Source of the DNA: Methylobacterium radiotolerans JCM 2831
Lineage (GTDB): Bacteria; Pseudomonadota; Alphaproteobacteria; Rhizobiales; Beijerinckiaceae
NCBI RefSeq assembly: GCF_000019725.1
Contig: NC_010505.1
Coordinates: 4,696,001-4,760,000, forward strand
Reading direction: 5' to 3'
DNA: 64,000 bases
Shown here one piece after another: positions 8,603-16,553 of this stretch. The number at the start of each line of letters is the position of its first letter. Within the stretch, counting starts at the first letter, position 1. A program made the position numbers and the translations under genes. A model generated the notes under the pieces. It ran no database searches and was not told the origin of the DNA. It was given only the letters and a program-made list of their open reading frames with translations.

Positions 8603-8699
8603 CCACCGTCATCGCGAGCGCAGCGAAGCGACCCAGGGTCGCGCCACGCTCCGGACGGGGCGCTGCTGGATTGCTTCGCTGCGCTCGCAGAGACGGTGG
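8603..8699. repeat. 97-bp palindromic repeat element, copy 1
   Basis: Terminal arms CCACCGTC (8603-8610) and GACGGTGG (8692-8699) enclose inverted subterminal arms GCGAGCGCAGCGAAGC and GCTTCGCTGCGCTCGC, so the element can fold almost entirely on itself. It lies between the ATPase and DUF1028 genes of the amide operon. A diverged second copy with the same AGCGAAG-GACCCAGGGTCGC core is at 57744-57837. Small elements of this type, without coding capacity, are common between genes in alphaproteobacteria. Confidence 0.8.
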
Positions 8700-8734
8700 T
8701 GGATCGGGAGCAGGGAGCAGGGAGCCGTAGGCGC

Positions 8735-9667
8735 ATGAGAGAACTCAACACCTTCTCGATCGCCGCCCGCTGTCCCCGGACCGGGCAGCTCGGCGTCGCG
8801 GTGGCGAGCGCCGTCCCGGCGGTGGGCGGGCTCTGCCCGTTCCTCAGGGCCGGGATCGGGGCCGTCACCACCCAGTCCTGGGTGAACCCCTACCTCGCCG
8901 CCCGCATCCTCGACGGGCTCGCCGACGGGCAGCATCCCGACGCGGCGCTGGCGGCGGCGCTCGCCACCGACGACCGGCCGGACCTGCGCCAGCTCGGCCT
9001 CGTCGACGCGCGCGGGACCGGCGCGGCCTGGACCGGCGCCGGCTGCACGCCGGCGGCCGGCCATCGCACCGGGGCCGGCTACGCCGTCCAGGGCAACATG
9101 CTCGCCGGGCCGGGCGTGATCGACGCCATGGCGCAGGCCTTCGAGGAGAGCGCCGCCCGGGATCTCGACGAGCGGCTGATGCGCGCCCTGGAGGCCGGCG
9201 ACGCGGCCGGCGGCGACCGGCGCGGCAAGCAGTCGGCGGCGCTCAAGATCGTCGCCGGCGAGGATTACCCGCTCCTCGACCTGCGGGTCGACGAGCACAC
9301 GGAGCCCGTCGCCGAGCTGCGCCGCGTCCTGGCGGTGGCCCGCCGTCAGCTCGTGCCGTTCGTGGCCGGCATGCCCCGGAAGGACGGCCCGGCCGGCGCC
9401 CTGCCGGACGCCGTCGTGGACATGCTGCTCAAGCCCCCTGCCCAGCGGCCGGGCGCTACCGAGGATGCGGCCCCCGACCTCCTGCGCGACGTCGTCGGCC
9501 TGCGCCAGGAGCCCGGGCGGGTCGCGCACCTGCTGGCCCAGTTCGCGCCGGTGCTCGCCGAGATCGCGCGGCTGCGCGACCTCGACCTCGCGGACATCCA
9601 TCCGCCGGTCGTCTTCGATCCGACCTTGCCGTATCGCCGGGTGCCCCATGACGACCGCCGCGACTGA
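8735..9667 (+). CDS. DUF1028 family protein (Ntn-hydrolase-like)
   Basis: 310 residues from ATG 8735; a frame-open GTG at 8696 lies in the repeat element and is rejected. The N-terminal ~200 residues show the DUF1028 pattern: NTFSIAARCPRTGQLGVAVASAVPAVGG, TTQSWVNPYLA, and YAVQGNMLAGPGVIDAM with a conserved asparagine. Structures of the family resemble N-terminal-nucleophile hydrolases, but no reaction is established for it here. The C-terminal ~90 residues (LLAQFAPVLAEIARLRDLDL) form an extra, less conserved helical tail. It sits between importer and amidase genes and overlaps the amidase by 20 bases, so a hydrolytic or supporting role in amide breakdown is inferred. Confidence 0.82.
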   Translation: MRELNTFSIAARCPRTGQLGVAVASAVPAVGGLCPFLRAGIGAVTTQSWVNPYLAARILDGLADGQHPDAALAAALATDDRPDLRQLGLVDARGTGAAWTGAGCTPAAGHRTGAGYAVQGNMLAGPGVIDAMAQAFEESAARDLDERLMRALEAGDAAGGDRRGKQSAALKIVAGEDYPLLDLRVDEHTEPVAELRRVLAVARRQLVPFVAGMPRKDGPAGALPDAVVDMLLKPPAQRPGATEDAAPDLLRDVVGLRQEPGRVAHLLAQFAPVLAEIARLRDLDLADIHPPVVFDPTLPYRRVPHDDRRD

Positions 9668-11060
9668 CGCAATCTGGCAAGCGCCGATCACCGAGCTCGC
9701 GCGGATGATCGCGGCGCGGGAAGTGTCGAGCGCCGAGCTCGTCGGCGCCAGCCTCGACCGGATCGCGCGGCTCGACGGCGCCCTGAACAGCTTCGTCCAC
9801 CTCTCGCCCGCGGCCCTCGACGCCGCGCGCGCGGCCGATGCCGAGATCGCCCGGACGGGTCCGCGCGGCCCGCTGCACGGCATCCCGCTCGCCATCAAGG
9901 ACAACTACGGCACCGCCGACATGCCGACGCGGGCCGGCACGGCGGTGGAGGCCCTGACCTTCCCGGCGGCCGACAGCCACGCCGTGGCGCGACTGCGGGC
10001 GGCCGGCGCGGTGATCCTCGGCAAGACGCGCATGCACGAATTCGCCTGGGGCATGGTCACGCCACCGACCCGCAACCCCTGGGACCCCGACCGGGTGCCC
10101 GGCGGCTCCAGCGGCGGCTCGGGCGCGGCGGTCGCGGCCCGCCTCTGCCCGGCCGCGCTCGGCTCGGACACGGGCGGCTCGATCCGGATCCCGGCCGCCC
10201 TGTGCGGGGTCGTCGGCCTCAAGCCGACCTACGGCCGGGTCGGCCGGTCGGGGATCGTGCCGCATTCCTGGTCCCTCGACCATGCCGGGCCGCTGACCCT
10301 GACGGTGGCCGATTCCGCCCTGATGCTGCAGGCGCTCGCCGGCCCGGATGCCGGCGATCCCGCCGCCAGCGCGGCGCCGGTCCCCGACTACACGGCCGGG
10401 CTGGACCGGCCGATCCGGGGCCTGCGGGTCGCGGTGATCCGCAACCACTTCTTCGACGCAATCGGCGACGACGTCGCCGCCGCGATCGAGGCGGCGCTCC
10501 GGTTCCTCGAAGACCGGGGCTGCGCGGTGCGCGACGTCGCGGTGCCGTCCCTGCGCCACGGGCTCGGCGCGATCTACGCCATCGAGCTCGCCTCCTCGAC
10601 CGCCTATCACGGCCGCAGCCTCGCCCAGGGGCACGTGGCGGGCTTCGCGGCCGATGTCCGCGACCTCGTGGAGATGGGCCGGCTCGTGACCGGGCCGGAC
10701 TACCTGCGCGCCGAGCAGGCGCGGGCCCTGATCATGGCCGAGATGGCCGGCGTCCTGGCCGAGGCCGACGTGATCGTCGGCCCGGCCTCGCCGCTGACCG
10801 CGTGGCGGACGGACGAGTCCGCGGTGTCGCTCGGCGGGCGCGCGGAGAGCGTGCTGGCGGCCTCCTGGCGCCTGACCTACCCGTTCAACCTCGCGGGCCT
10901 GCCCGCCATCGCGCTGCCCTGCGGCTTCGACCGGCGCGGCCTGCCGATCAGCCTCCAGATCGCCGCCCGGCCCTTCGCCGAGGCCGAGATCCTGCGCGTC
11001 GCCCACCAGTACGAGCGGGCGCACGACTGGTGGTCCCGGGTGCCGCCCCTGGCCGGCTGA
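9648..11060 (+). CDS. Amidase (amidase-signature family)
   Basis: 470 residues from ATG 9648, within the end of the DUF1028 gene. The Ser-cisSer-Lys triad of amidase-signature enzymes is complete: Lys84 in LAIKDN, Ser154 in PGGSSGGSGA and Ser178 in SDTGGSIRIP. It should hydrolyse a carboxamide to acid and ammonia in the cytoplasm. No GatB or GatC homologue is nearby, so it is a catabolic amidase and not the tRNA amidotransferase GatA. As last gene of the AmiC/AmiR-controlled unit it probably completes degradation of the imported compound. A strong hairpin at 11069-11096 follows directly. Confidence 0.9.
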   Translation: MTTAATDAIWQAPITELARMIAAREVSSAELVGASLDRIARLDGALNSFVHLSPAALDAARAADAEIARTGPRGPLHGIPLAIKDNYGTADMPTRAGTAVEALTFPAADSHAVARLRAAGAVILGKTRMHEFAWGMVTPPTRNPWDPDRVPGGSSGGSGAAVAARLCPAALGSDTGGSIRIPAALCGVVGLKPTYGRVGRSGIVPHSWSLDHAGPLTLTVADSALMLQALAGPDAGDPAASAAPVPDYTAGLDRPIRGLRVAVIRNHFFDAIGDDVAAAIEAALRFLEDRGCAVRDVAVPSLRHGLGAIYAIELASSTAYHGRSLAQGHVAGFAADVRDLVEMGRLVTGPDYLRAEQARALIMAEMAGVLAEADVIVGPASPLTAWRTDESAVSLGGRAESVLAASWRLTYPFNLAGLPAIALPCGFDRRGLPISLQIAARPFAEAEILRVAHQYERAHDWWSRVPPLAG

Positions 11061-11068
11061 CGCGCCGC

Positions 11069-11096
11069 CCGGTCCCGCGCAGCTGAGCGGGACCGG
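11069..11096 (+). terminator. Stem-loop after the amidase operon
   Basis: A perfect 10-bp stem, CCGGTCCCGC (11069-11078) and GCGGGACCGG (11087-11096), starts eight bases after the amidase stop. It has no clear T tract, so it could be a weak or Rho-assisted terminator or an mRNA-stabilising 3' structure. Confidence 0.6.
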
Positions 11097-11168
11097 GGCG
11101 GTCGATTGTACGCAACCAATACCCTATCTAATCGTGCGGATCCGCGTGATTTACCGGTCGATGCCTGT

Positions 11169-11194
11169 GGAACCCTTTCTCCGTGGTCGCCGTT
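11169..11194 (+). promoter_or_regulatory. EcfG-type general-stress promoter
   Basis: GGAACC at 11169-11174 and CGTT at 11191-11194, separated by 16 bases, match the promoter consensus of the alphaproteobacterial general-stress sigma factor EcfG. Transcription would begin near 11201, leaving a leader of about 25 bases that contains AGGAGG before the ATG at 11227. Confidence 0.7.
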
Positions 11195-11226
11195 GCTGGG
11201 TTCGATTGAAGTCAGGAGGCTCACCA

Positions 11227-11457
11227 ATGCGGACCATCATTCTCTCGGGTGCCCTGCTCGCGGCCCTGTGCGGCGCGGCGAGCGCCGAGGACACCACGGT
11301 CATCCGCCGCGACGGGCCCGCCGTCGTCGACCACCGCGACACCACGGTCGAGCGCCGGGAGGTCACCACCGGCAGCGTCGATTGCGGCTCCAAGACCGTC
11401 CACAAGGAGGACGGCATGGGCAACTCCAAGACCGTCCACAAGGAAGGCTGCAACTGA
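11227..11457 (+). CDS. Small exported protein, unknown function
   Basis: 76 residues from ATG 11227, preceded by AGGAGG at good spacing. The first ~20 residues are a signal peptide (ILSGALLAALCGAASA-ED). The remainder is charged, with two copies of a SKTVHKE motif near the C terminus and two cysteines (GSVDCGSK and the penultimate Cys) that could form a disulfide in the periplasm. It lies directly behind an EcfG-type promoter, so it is probably stress induced. No known family is recognised, although small exported proteins of this style are frequent in Methylobacterium and relatives. Confidence 0.75.
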   Translation: MRTIILSGALLAALCGAASAEDTTVIRRDGPAVVDHRDTTVERREVTTGSVDCGSKTVHKEDGMGNSKTVHKEGCN

Positions 11458-11501
11458 TCCCCGGCGGCCAGACGCGACCTGACGACCCTGGAGATCTCAG
11501 C

Positions 11502-11918
11502 ATGACGAGCAAGCTTCTTCTGTCGCTGGCGACCGCCGGCCTCCTCGCCCTCCCGGTGGCCGCCCAGGCGCAGGGCACCCTGCGGGGCGCGGCCGAGGGC
11601 GCCGAGGCCGGATCGGCCGCGGCCGGACCGGTCGGCGGCATCGTCGGCGGCGCGGTCGGCGCGGCGACCGGCACGGTGGGCGGCATCCTGGGCGTCGACG
11701 ACCGCCCGCGGTTCCGCAGCTACGTCCGCGAGCGCGGCGCGCGCTCCTACAGCTGGGGCGGCCCGGTCCGGGTCGGCACCGTGCTGCCGGAGGACAGCGT
11801 CACCTACTACGACGTGCCCAGCGAGTACCGGGTGCGGCCGGGCTACCGCTACACCATCGTGAACGACCAGCCCGTCCTGGTCGATCGCGGCCACCGCATC
11901 GTCGAGGTCATCGACTGA
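11502..11918 (+). CDS. DUF1236 domain exported protein
   Basis: 138 residues with a clear signal peptide (LLLSLATAGLLALPVAAQAQG). A glycine/alanine-rich stretch at ~35-65 (GGIVGGAVGAATGTVGGILG) looks like a glycine-zipper segment. The C-terminal ~50 residues match DUF1236: VGTVLPEDSVTYYDVPSEY followed by YRYTIVNDQPVLVD. The function of the domain is unknown; it is largely restricted to Rhizobiales. It lies 44 bases after the small exported protein and may share its EcfG promoter. Confidence 0.85.
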   Translation: MTSKLLLSLATAGLLALPVAAQAQGTLRGAAEGAEAGSAAAGPVGGIVGGAVGAATGTVGGILGVDDRPRFRSYVRERGARSYSWGGPVRVGTVLPEDSVTYYDVPSEYRVRPGYRYTIVNDQPVLVDRGHRIVEVID

Positions 11919-11956
11919 TCGGAGGGGCGCCGGGATCCCGGCGCTCCGTCAGGCAG

Positions 11957-11990
11957 GACGGCCCGCCCGGCATCGCCGCGGCGGGCCGTC
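11957..11990 (+). terminator. Stem-loop after the DUF1236 gene
   Basis: Perfect 11-bp stem GACGGCCCGCC (11957-11967) and GGCGGGCCGTC (11980-11990) with a 12-base loop, 39 bases after the DUF1236 stop. No T tract follows, so termination is likely but not certain. It separates this plus-strand pair from the minus-strand sensory genes. Confidence 0.6.
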
Positions 11991-12076
11991 GCGCGTGCGG
12001 CGGGCCGTGCCGGACGAGGAGACGAGATCGCGCGTCTCGCGCGGGCACGGGCGCTGGAGACGAGGCGCGACGGACC

Positions 12077-12214
12077 CCCTCTCCCGGGTGGGAGAGGGCC
12101 GGGTGAGGGACGAGAAGTAGCAGGATCGAGCGCCCCGTCGCCGTTCAGCCGAAGTCGAGACTTTCTCGGTGAGGCCGCATCCCTCACCCTGTCCCTCTCC
12201 CGCACGGGAGAGGG
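12077..12214. repeat. Paired palindromic repeat element (BIME-like), copy 2
   Basis: The left palindrome 12077-12109 (CCCTCTCCC/GGGAGAGGG stem, tail CCGGGTGAGGG) and the right palindrome 12181-12214 (tail CCCTCACCCTGT, stem CCCTCTCCCG/CGGGAGAGGG) face each other across 71 bases. The spacing and parts of the core (CAGGA...GCGCCC-GTCGCCG, TTCTCG) match the pair at 4965-5102. The element fills most of the 394-base gap between the convergent DUF1236 and chemoreceptor-kinase genes. Confidence 0.85.
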
Positions 12215-12312
12215 GACCCGCGGCCGGTCCTGAAGCCGCTGCCGACACGGACGGGCGGATCCGACGGCCCGCCGCGAGGGCGCGGCCGGTCGCGGCGGGA
12301 GCGGCCCCCGCC

Positions 12313-15300
12313 TCACCCCCGCGTGAGCACCAGTTCCGGCAGGTGCAGGGTGATCCGGTAGGCGGAGGCGTCGTGACTGCGCGTGACGCGCGCCTCGAGC
12401 TGGCGCAGGGACATCTCCACCAGCAGGGTGCCGAAGCCCCGGCCCGGCCGCGGCTCGGCGACGCGGGCCACGCGCTCGCACCAGTCCAGGACGAGCCCGT
12501 CCGCCTGCCGGTCCCAGGTGACGGACAGCGCGCCGTCGTCGGACCCGAGCGCGCCGTACTTCACCGAGTTCGTCGCCCACTCGTGCAGGATCATCGCCAG
12601 CGACGACACGTGCCGCCAGTTGATCGCCACGAGGGGACCCTCGATCACCGTGGGGACGTGGTCGCGGTACGGGCGCAGGGTCGCGCCGATCAGGCCCGCG
12701 AGGTCGCTCATGCCCTGGCCGTCGGACGGGTCGGCCAGGGAATGCGCCCGCCCGAGCGCCGAGATGCGGTCGCGCATGTCGGTGGCGAAGACGCCGATCT
12801 CCCGGTGCGTGCGGGCGCCCGCCGAGATCATGCCGCCGATGATCGCGAACAGGTTCTTCACCCGGTGGTTCATCTCCCGCAGCATCAGGTCGCGGGTCTC
12901 GGCGAGCGCGTATTCGGGCGACACGTCGATGCAGACGCCGACGATCCGCTTCCGGTCGCCGCTCCGGGTCAGGCGCCCGTAGCTGCGGATGTGCCGCGGC
13001 GCGTGGTCGGCGGCGCGCACGCGGATGCGCGCCTCGAACTCGTCCAGGCCGTGCGCCGCCTCGGACAGCGCCGCCTCGAAGCCGGGACGGTCCTCGGGCA
13101 GCACGCTGGCCGCCAGGGCCGCGGTGGGGTGCGGGGCGTCGGGAGCGAGGCCGAACATCGTGCCGGCGGTGCTGTCGACCACGACGGTCCCGGCATCCGG
13201 GCTGTATTCCCAGACGCCGATGCCCCCGGCCTTCACGGCCAGTTCCAGCCGCTCGCGCTCCGCGGCGAGCTGGCGCTCCAGCGACAGCGCCTCGGTGATG
13301 TCGGTGAGCACCAGGGTGGCGCCGTCGACGCTGCCGTTCTGCAGGCGGTAGGGCAGCACCCGCAGCGAGAGCGTGCGCTCCCCGTCCCGGGTGGCGACGC
13401 GCCGCTGGATCACCGAGCCGCCGGCGCAGACCTCCCGGGCGTCGTGCAGGTACTCGTGCCCGGCGAGCCGGCTCGACACGTCGGCGAGGGGGCGGCCGCG
13501 ATCGCCCGGCTGCAGCGGGAAGATCGTGGTGGCCGCCGTGGTGAAGCTGCGCACCTTCAGCTCGCGGTCGAGCACCACGACGGCGAGGTCGGTGGATTCG
13601 AAGAAGTTGCGCAGGTCGGCATTGGCGATGGTCAGCTGCTCGACCTTGATCTTCAGCTCGTCGTTGACCGTGGACAGCTCCTCGTTCGTCGACTGGAGCT
13701 CCTCGTTCATCGACATCATTTCTTCGTTGGAGCTCTTCAGCTCCTCGTTCGTCGTCTCCAGCTCCTCGACCGCCGAGCGCAGCTTGTAGCGGGTGCGCAG
13801 CAGCTCCTCTTCCAGCGCCTCGACGTGGTCGCCGCCGGCATCCATCTCGATCAGGTCGAGGTCGTCCGCCGCCCGGAAGGCGCCGGTGTCGCGCACGACC
13901 AGGAGCATCGAGCCGTCGGGCAGGGGATCGCAGATCAGCTCGACCGGCTGGACGCCGTATTCCGAGCGGATCTCCACGTCGCGGACGACCACGCGCTTGC
14001 GCACGTCCCGGGTCTGGCGGAGCAGCGGGCCGATGACGTCGCGCAGGCCCGGGCGCGCGAGGGTGATCGCGCTGGTGCCGCCGGTCCGGGTCACCGGGAA
14101 GTCGAAGTAGCGGCTCAGGCGCCCGTAGGCGGCGATGATGCCGCCATCCTCGTTGAGCACCATGCTGGGCGGGGCGTAGCGCTCCATGACGCGGCGCACC
14201 GCCACGGTCTCGTCGGCGATCGAGGGCTCGCCGCGGCGCTCCTCGCGGCCGCCGCGCCGGACCTCGCCCCGGCGCGCGCTCCCGGGCAGGTCGATCGGGT
14301 ATTGCGGCGCGCCCGGCGGCCGCTCGAACAGGCGGGCGTGCTGGTCGATGACGGGGAAGAGGTGCTCGAACCGGCTGACGCTCTCCGAGGGGCCGAGGAA
14401 CAGGTAGCCCCCCGGCCGGACCGCGTAGTGGAACAGCGGCACCACCGATTGCTGGAGGCGCTCGTCGAAGTAGATCAGCAGGTTGCGGCAGGACAGGAGG
14501 TCGACCCGCGAGAAGGGCGGGTCCTTGACCAGGCTGTGGCTGGAGAAGCGGATCAGGTCGCGGATCTCGGCCGCGACGGTGAAGCGCTCGGCGTGGAGGA
14601 CGACGTAGCGCTCCCGCAGATGGGCCGGGATGTCGGCGAGCGCGGCGGCCGGGTAGGTCGCCTCCCGGGCGATCTGGAGCATGCGCTCGTCGATGTCGGT
14701 GGCGAAGATCTGGACCGCCAGCGGCACGCCGAGGCGGCGCGCGGCGTCGGCGAACAGCATGGCGATGCTGTAGGCCTCCTCGCCGCTGGAGCAGCCCGGG
14801 ATCCAGACCCGGATGTCCTCCTCGGGATCGCGGGTGCGCAGCAGGGGTTCCACCACCCGCTCCCGGAGGAGCTCGAACATCTCGGCGTCGCGGAAGAACC
14901 GGGTGACGTTGATGAGGAGGTCGCGGAACAGCGCCTCGCACTCGGTCTTGTCGGCCCGGACGCGGCCCAGATAGGCCCGGCCGGACTCGAGCCCGAGCAC
15001 GTGCATGCGCCGCTCGACCCGCCGGACCAGGGTGGTCCGCTTGTAGCCGGAGAAGTCGTGGCCCACCGCGGCGCGGATGACCCGGCAGAGGTCGTCGATG
15101 TGGTCGGCGACGAGGCGGGCCTCGTCGTCGACGCCGTCGGTGCCGCGGCGGCGGAAGAAGCTCGTGAGGCAGTCCACGATCTCGCCCGGCGGCCGCACGA
15201 AGTCGACGAGGCTGGTCCCGACCGCCGAGAGCGGCATGCCGTCGTAGCGGGCGGTGTCGGGCTGCTGCACCACGCAGACGCCGCCGTGCTCCTTGATCGC

Positions 15301-15789
15301 CCGCAGGCCGGTCGTGCCGTCGGCCCCCGTGCCCGACAGGATCACGCAGGCGGCGTTGGCCTGCTGGTCGACCGCGAGCGACAGGAAGAAGTCGTCGATG
15401 GGCCGGCGCAGGCCCCGCGGCTGGACGAAGTGGGTGAGTTCGAGGACGCCGTTCTGGATGACGAGGCCGCGCCCGGGCGGGATGATGTAGACCTTGTCGC
15501 CCGCGATCCGCTCCCCGCCCTCGCACTGCAGCACCTCCAGCTCGGTCTGCCGGTCGAGGAGCTGCGCCAGCATGCTCTCGTGGTTGGGGTCGAGGTGCTG
15601 GACGATGACGAAGGCCATGCCGGTCGGCGGCCGGGCGCGCGCCAGCATCTCCCGCAGGGCCTCGAGGCCCCCCGCCGAGGCGCCGATTCCCACGACGGGC
15701 CCGGCGAAGGGCGGGGCGGTCACCGTGCCGGCGCCGTCCAGGACCTCCGAGGCCTCGCCTCCGGGGGCGTTAAGGAAATCCTGGTGCAT
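12313..15789 (-). CDS. CheB-CheR-PAS-HWE/HisKA_2 hybrid sensor kinase
   Basis: 1158 residues. A CheB methylesterase domain at ~30-205 keeps its triad (Ser38 in GIGASAGG, His65 in VQHLDPNH, Asp157 in GTGADGTTG). A CheR methyltransferase domain at ~225-490 follows, with NVTRFFRD and an SAM-binding IPGCSSGEEAYSI. Then come a PAS-like region, a long coiled coil rich in NEEL repeats (LKSSNEEMMSMNEELQSTNE), two PAS domains and a C-terminal HWE/HisKA_2 kinase (REMNHRVKN with the phospho-His, HEWATNSVKYG). Such fusions lack a receiver in front of CheB, so the esterase may be constitutively accessible. No other chemotaxis genes are here. It overlaps the LOV gene by 20 bases, suggesting that the LOV protein feeds this kinase. 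Confidence 0.9.
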   Translation of the reverse strand: MHQDFLNAPGGEASEVLDGAGTVTAPPFAGPVVGIGASAGGLEALREMLARARPPTGMAFVIVQHLDPNHESMLAQLLDRQTELEVLQCEGGERIAGDKVYIIPPGRGLVIQNGVLELTHFVQPRGLRRPIDDFFLSLAVDQQANAACVILSGTGADGTTGLRAIKEHGGVCVVQQPDTARYDGMPLSAVGTSLVDFVRPPGEIVDCLTSFFRRRGTDGVDDEARLVADHIDDLCRVIRAAVGHDFSGYKRTTLVRRVERRMHVLGLESGRAYLGRVRADKTECEALFRDLLINVTRFFRDAEMFELLRERVVEPLLRTRDPEEDIRVWIPGCSSGEEAYSIAMLFADAARRLGVPLAVQIFATDIDERMLQIAREATYPAAALADIPAHLRERYVVLHAERFTVAAEIRDLIRFSSHSLVKDPPFSRVDLLSCRNLLIYFDERLQQSVVPLFHYAVRPGGYLFLGPSESVSRFEHLFPVIDQHARLFERPPGAPQYPIDLPGSARRGEVRRGGREERRGEPSIADETVAVRRVMERYAPPSMVLNEDGGIIAAYGRLSRYFDFPVTRTGGTSAITLARPGLRDVIGPLLRQTRDVRKRVVVRDVEIRSEYGVQPVELICDPLPDGSMLLVVRDTGAFRAADDLDLIEMDAGGDHVEALEEELLRTRYKLRSAVEELETTNEELKSSNEEMMSMNEELQSTNEELSTVNDELKIKVEQLTIANADLRNFFESTDLAVVVLDRELKVRSFTTAATTIFPLQPGDRGRPLADVSSRLAGHEYLHDAREVCAGGSVIQRRVATRDGERTLSLRVLPYRLQNGSVDGATLVLTDITEALSLERQLAAERERLELAVKAGGIGVWEYSPDAGTVVVDSTAGTMFGLAPDAPHPTAALAASVLPEDRPGFEAALSEAAHGLDEFEARIRVRAADHAPRHIRSYGRLTRSGDRKRIVGVCIDVSPEYALAETRDLMLREMNHRVKNLFAIIGGMISAGARTHREIGVFATDMRDRISALGRAHSLADPSDGQGMSDLAGLIGATLRPYRDHVPTVIEGPLVAINWRHVSSLAMILHEWATNSVKYGALGSDDGALSVTWDRQADGLVLDWCERVARVAEPRPGRGFGTLLVEMSLRQLEARVTRSHDASAYRITLHLPELVLTRG

Positions 15790-16330
15790 CGAGATCCGCG
15801 AGCGTGAGCTTGGCCTGCGCGACCGTGGCGACCGTGTTGGCGATCGTCATCAGCGAGCCCTCGATGACGAGCCCGCTCTCCGCAAGCGTCGGGGTCAGCC
15901 GGGACAGGGTCCGGCCGAGTTCGGTATCGTAGGCGGAAAGCAACTCGGGTTGCGAGCGGCTGACGTCGAATTGGGATGCGAAAAGAAAGCGCACCTCGCC
16001 CGACAGGGCCTTCAGTTTGGACATGTACAGCAGGTTGACGAAGGGCTTCCCGTCCTTGCGGAAATTCAGGATCGGCGTGCGCACCGTGTCCTGCCGGTCG
16101 TTCTCCAGGAAGGCGTGGATCTTGGCCCGCGCCTCCCGGTTGTCGGCGTCGCGCTGGAGGAGGCGGCAATTGCGCCCGACGACCTCCGCGCCCGTGTAGC
16201 CGGTGAGCTCGTGGAACCGCTCGTTCACCAGGAGCAGGACGTTGTCGTCGCCCGCCGCCGCCAGGGCCAGGGCGATGTGGGATTTCGCGAAGAAGGTCGT
16301 GAGTTCGGCCGGGATGGTCTGCGTGTCCAC
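15770..16330 (-). CDS. Short LOV (PAS) photoreceptor-like protein
   Basis: 186 residues from GTG 16330. The open frame continues upstream but only with arginine-rich junk; the GTG is preceded by GGAGG and AGGGAA. Residues ~12-120 are a PAS domain of the LOV type: Cys55 in GRNCRLLQ is the residue that forms the blue-light flavin adduct, with the flavin-contacting NFRKDGKPFVNLLYMSK segment following. LOV domains bind FMN and signal on blue light. The C-terminal ~65 residues are helical with no kinase or DNA-binding domain, so it must act on a partner. Its 3' end overlaps the CheB-CheR-kinase gene, the likely partner. Confidence 0.85.
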   Translation of the reverse strand: MDTQTIPAELTTFFAKSHIALALAAAGDDNVLLLVNERFHELTGYTGAEVVGRNCRLLQRDADNREARAKIHAFLENDRQDTVRTPILNFRKDGKPFVNLLYMSKLKALSGEVRFLFASQFDVSRSQPELLSAYDTELGRTLSRLTPTLAESGLVIEGSLMTIANTVATVAQAKLTLADLDAPGFP

Positions 16331-16553
16331 GGTAGGTTCCCTGTCGCCTCCGTTGGCGCGGTCCTGCTGGTTCGCTCCCGGGTCCGCCCGACCGACGGGC
16401 ACCGTGCCGAGGACGCCCGCGAGGACGCCCGCGACGACGCCCTCATGGGCGCGCCGGCGCGGTATGGCAATGACGCGCGGGCCGGCGAACCCGTTCCGCG
16501 CGGGCCTGCGACGCCGTGTGCCCGGGGGCACCGCCGGCCCGGGCCGCCGGACC

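Noticed and set aside
9648..11060. GatA subunit of the tRNA amidotransferase
   Set aside because: No GatB or GatC nearby, and the gene is the last member of an amide catabolism operon.
12169..15807. Very long plus-strand open frame opposite the CheB-CheR kinase
   Set aside because: The encoded protein is arginine/glycine/valine-rich with no domain. The minus strand encodes a complete multi-domain kinase, so this is a GC-rich shadow frame.
16331..16531. Extended N terminus for the LOV protein
   Set aside because: The extra residues are arginine-rich and unstructured; GTG 16330 has a ribosome binding site and the PAS domain begins shortly after.
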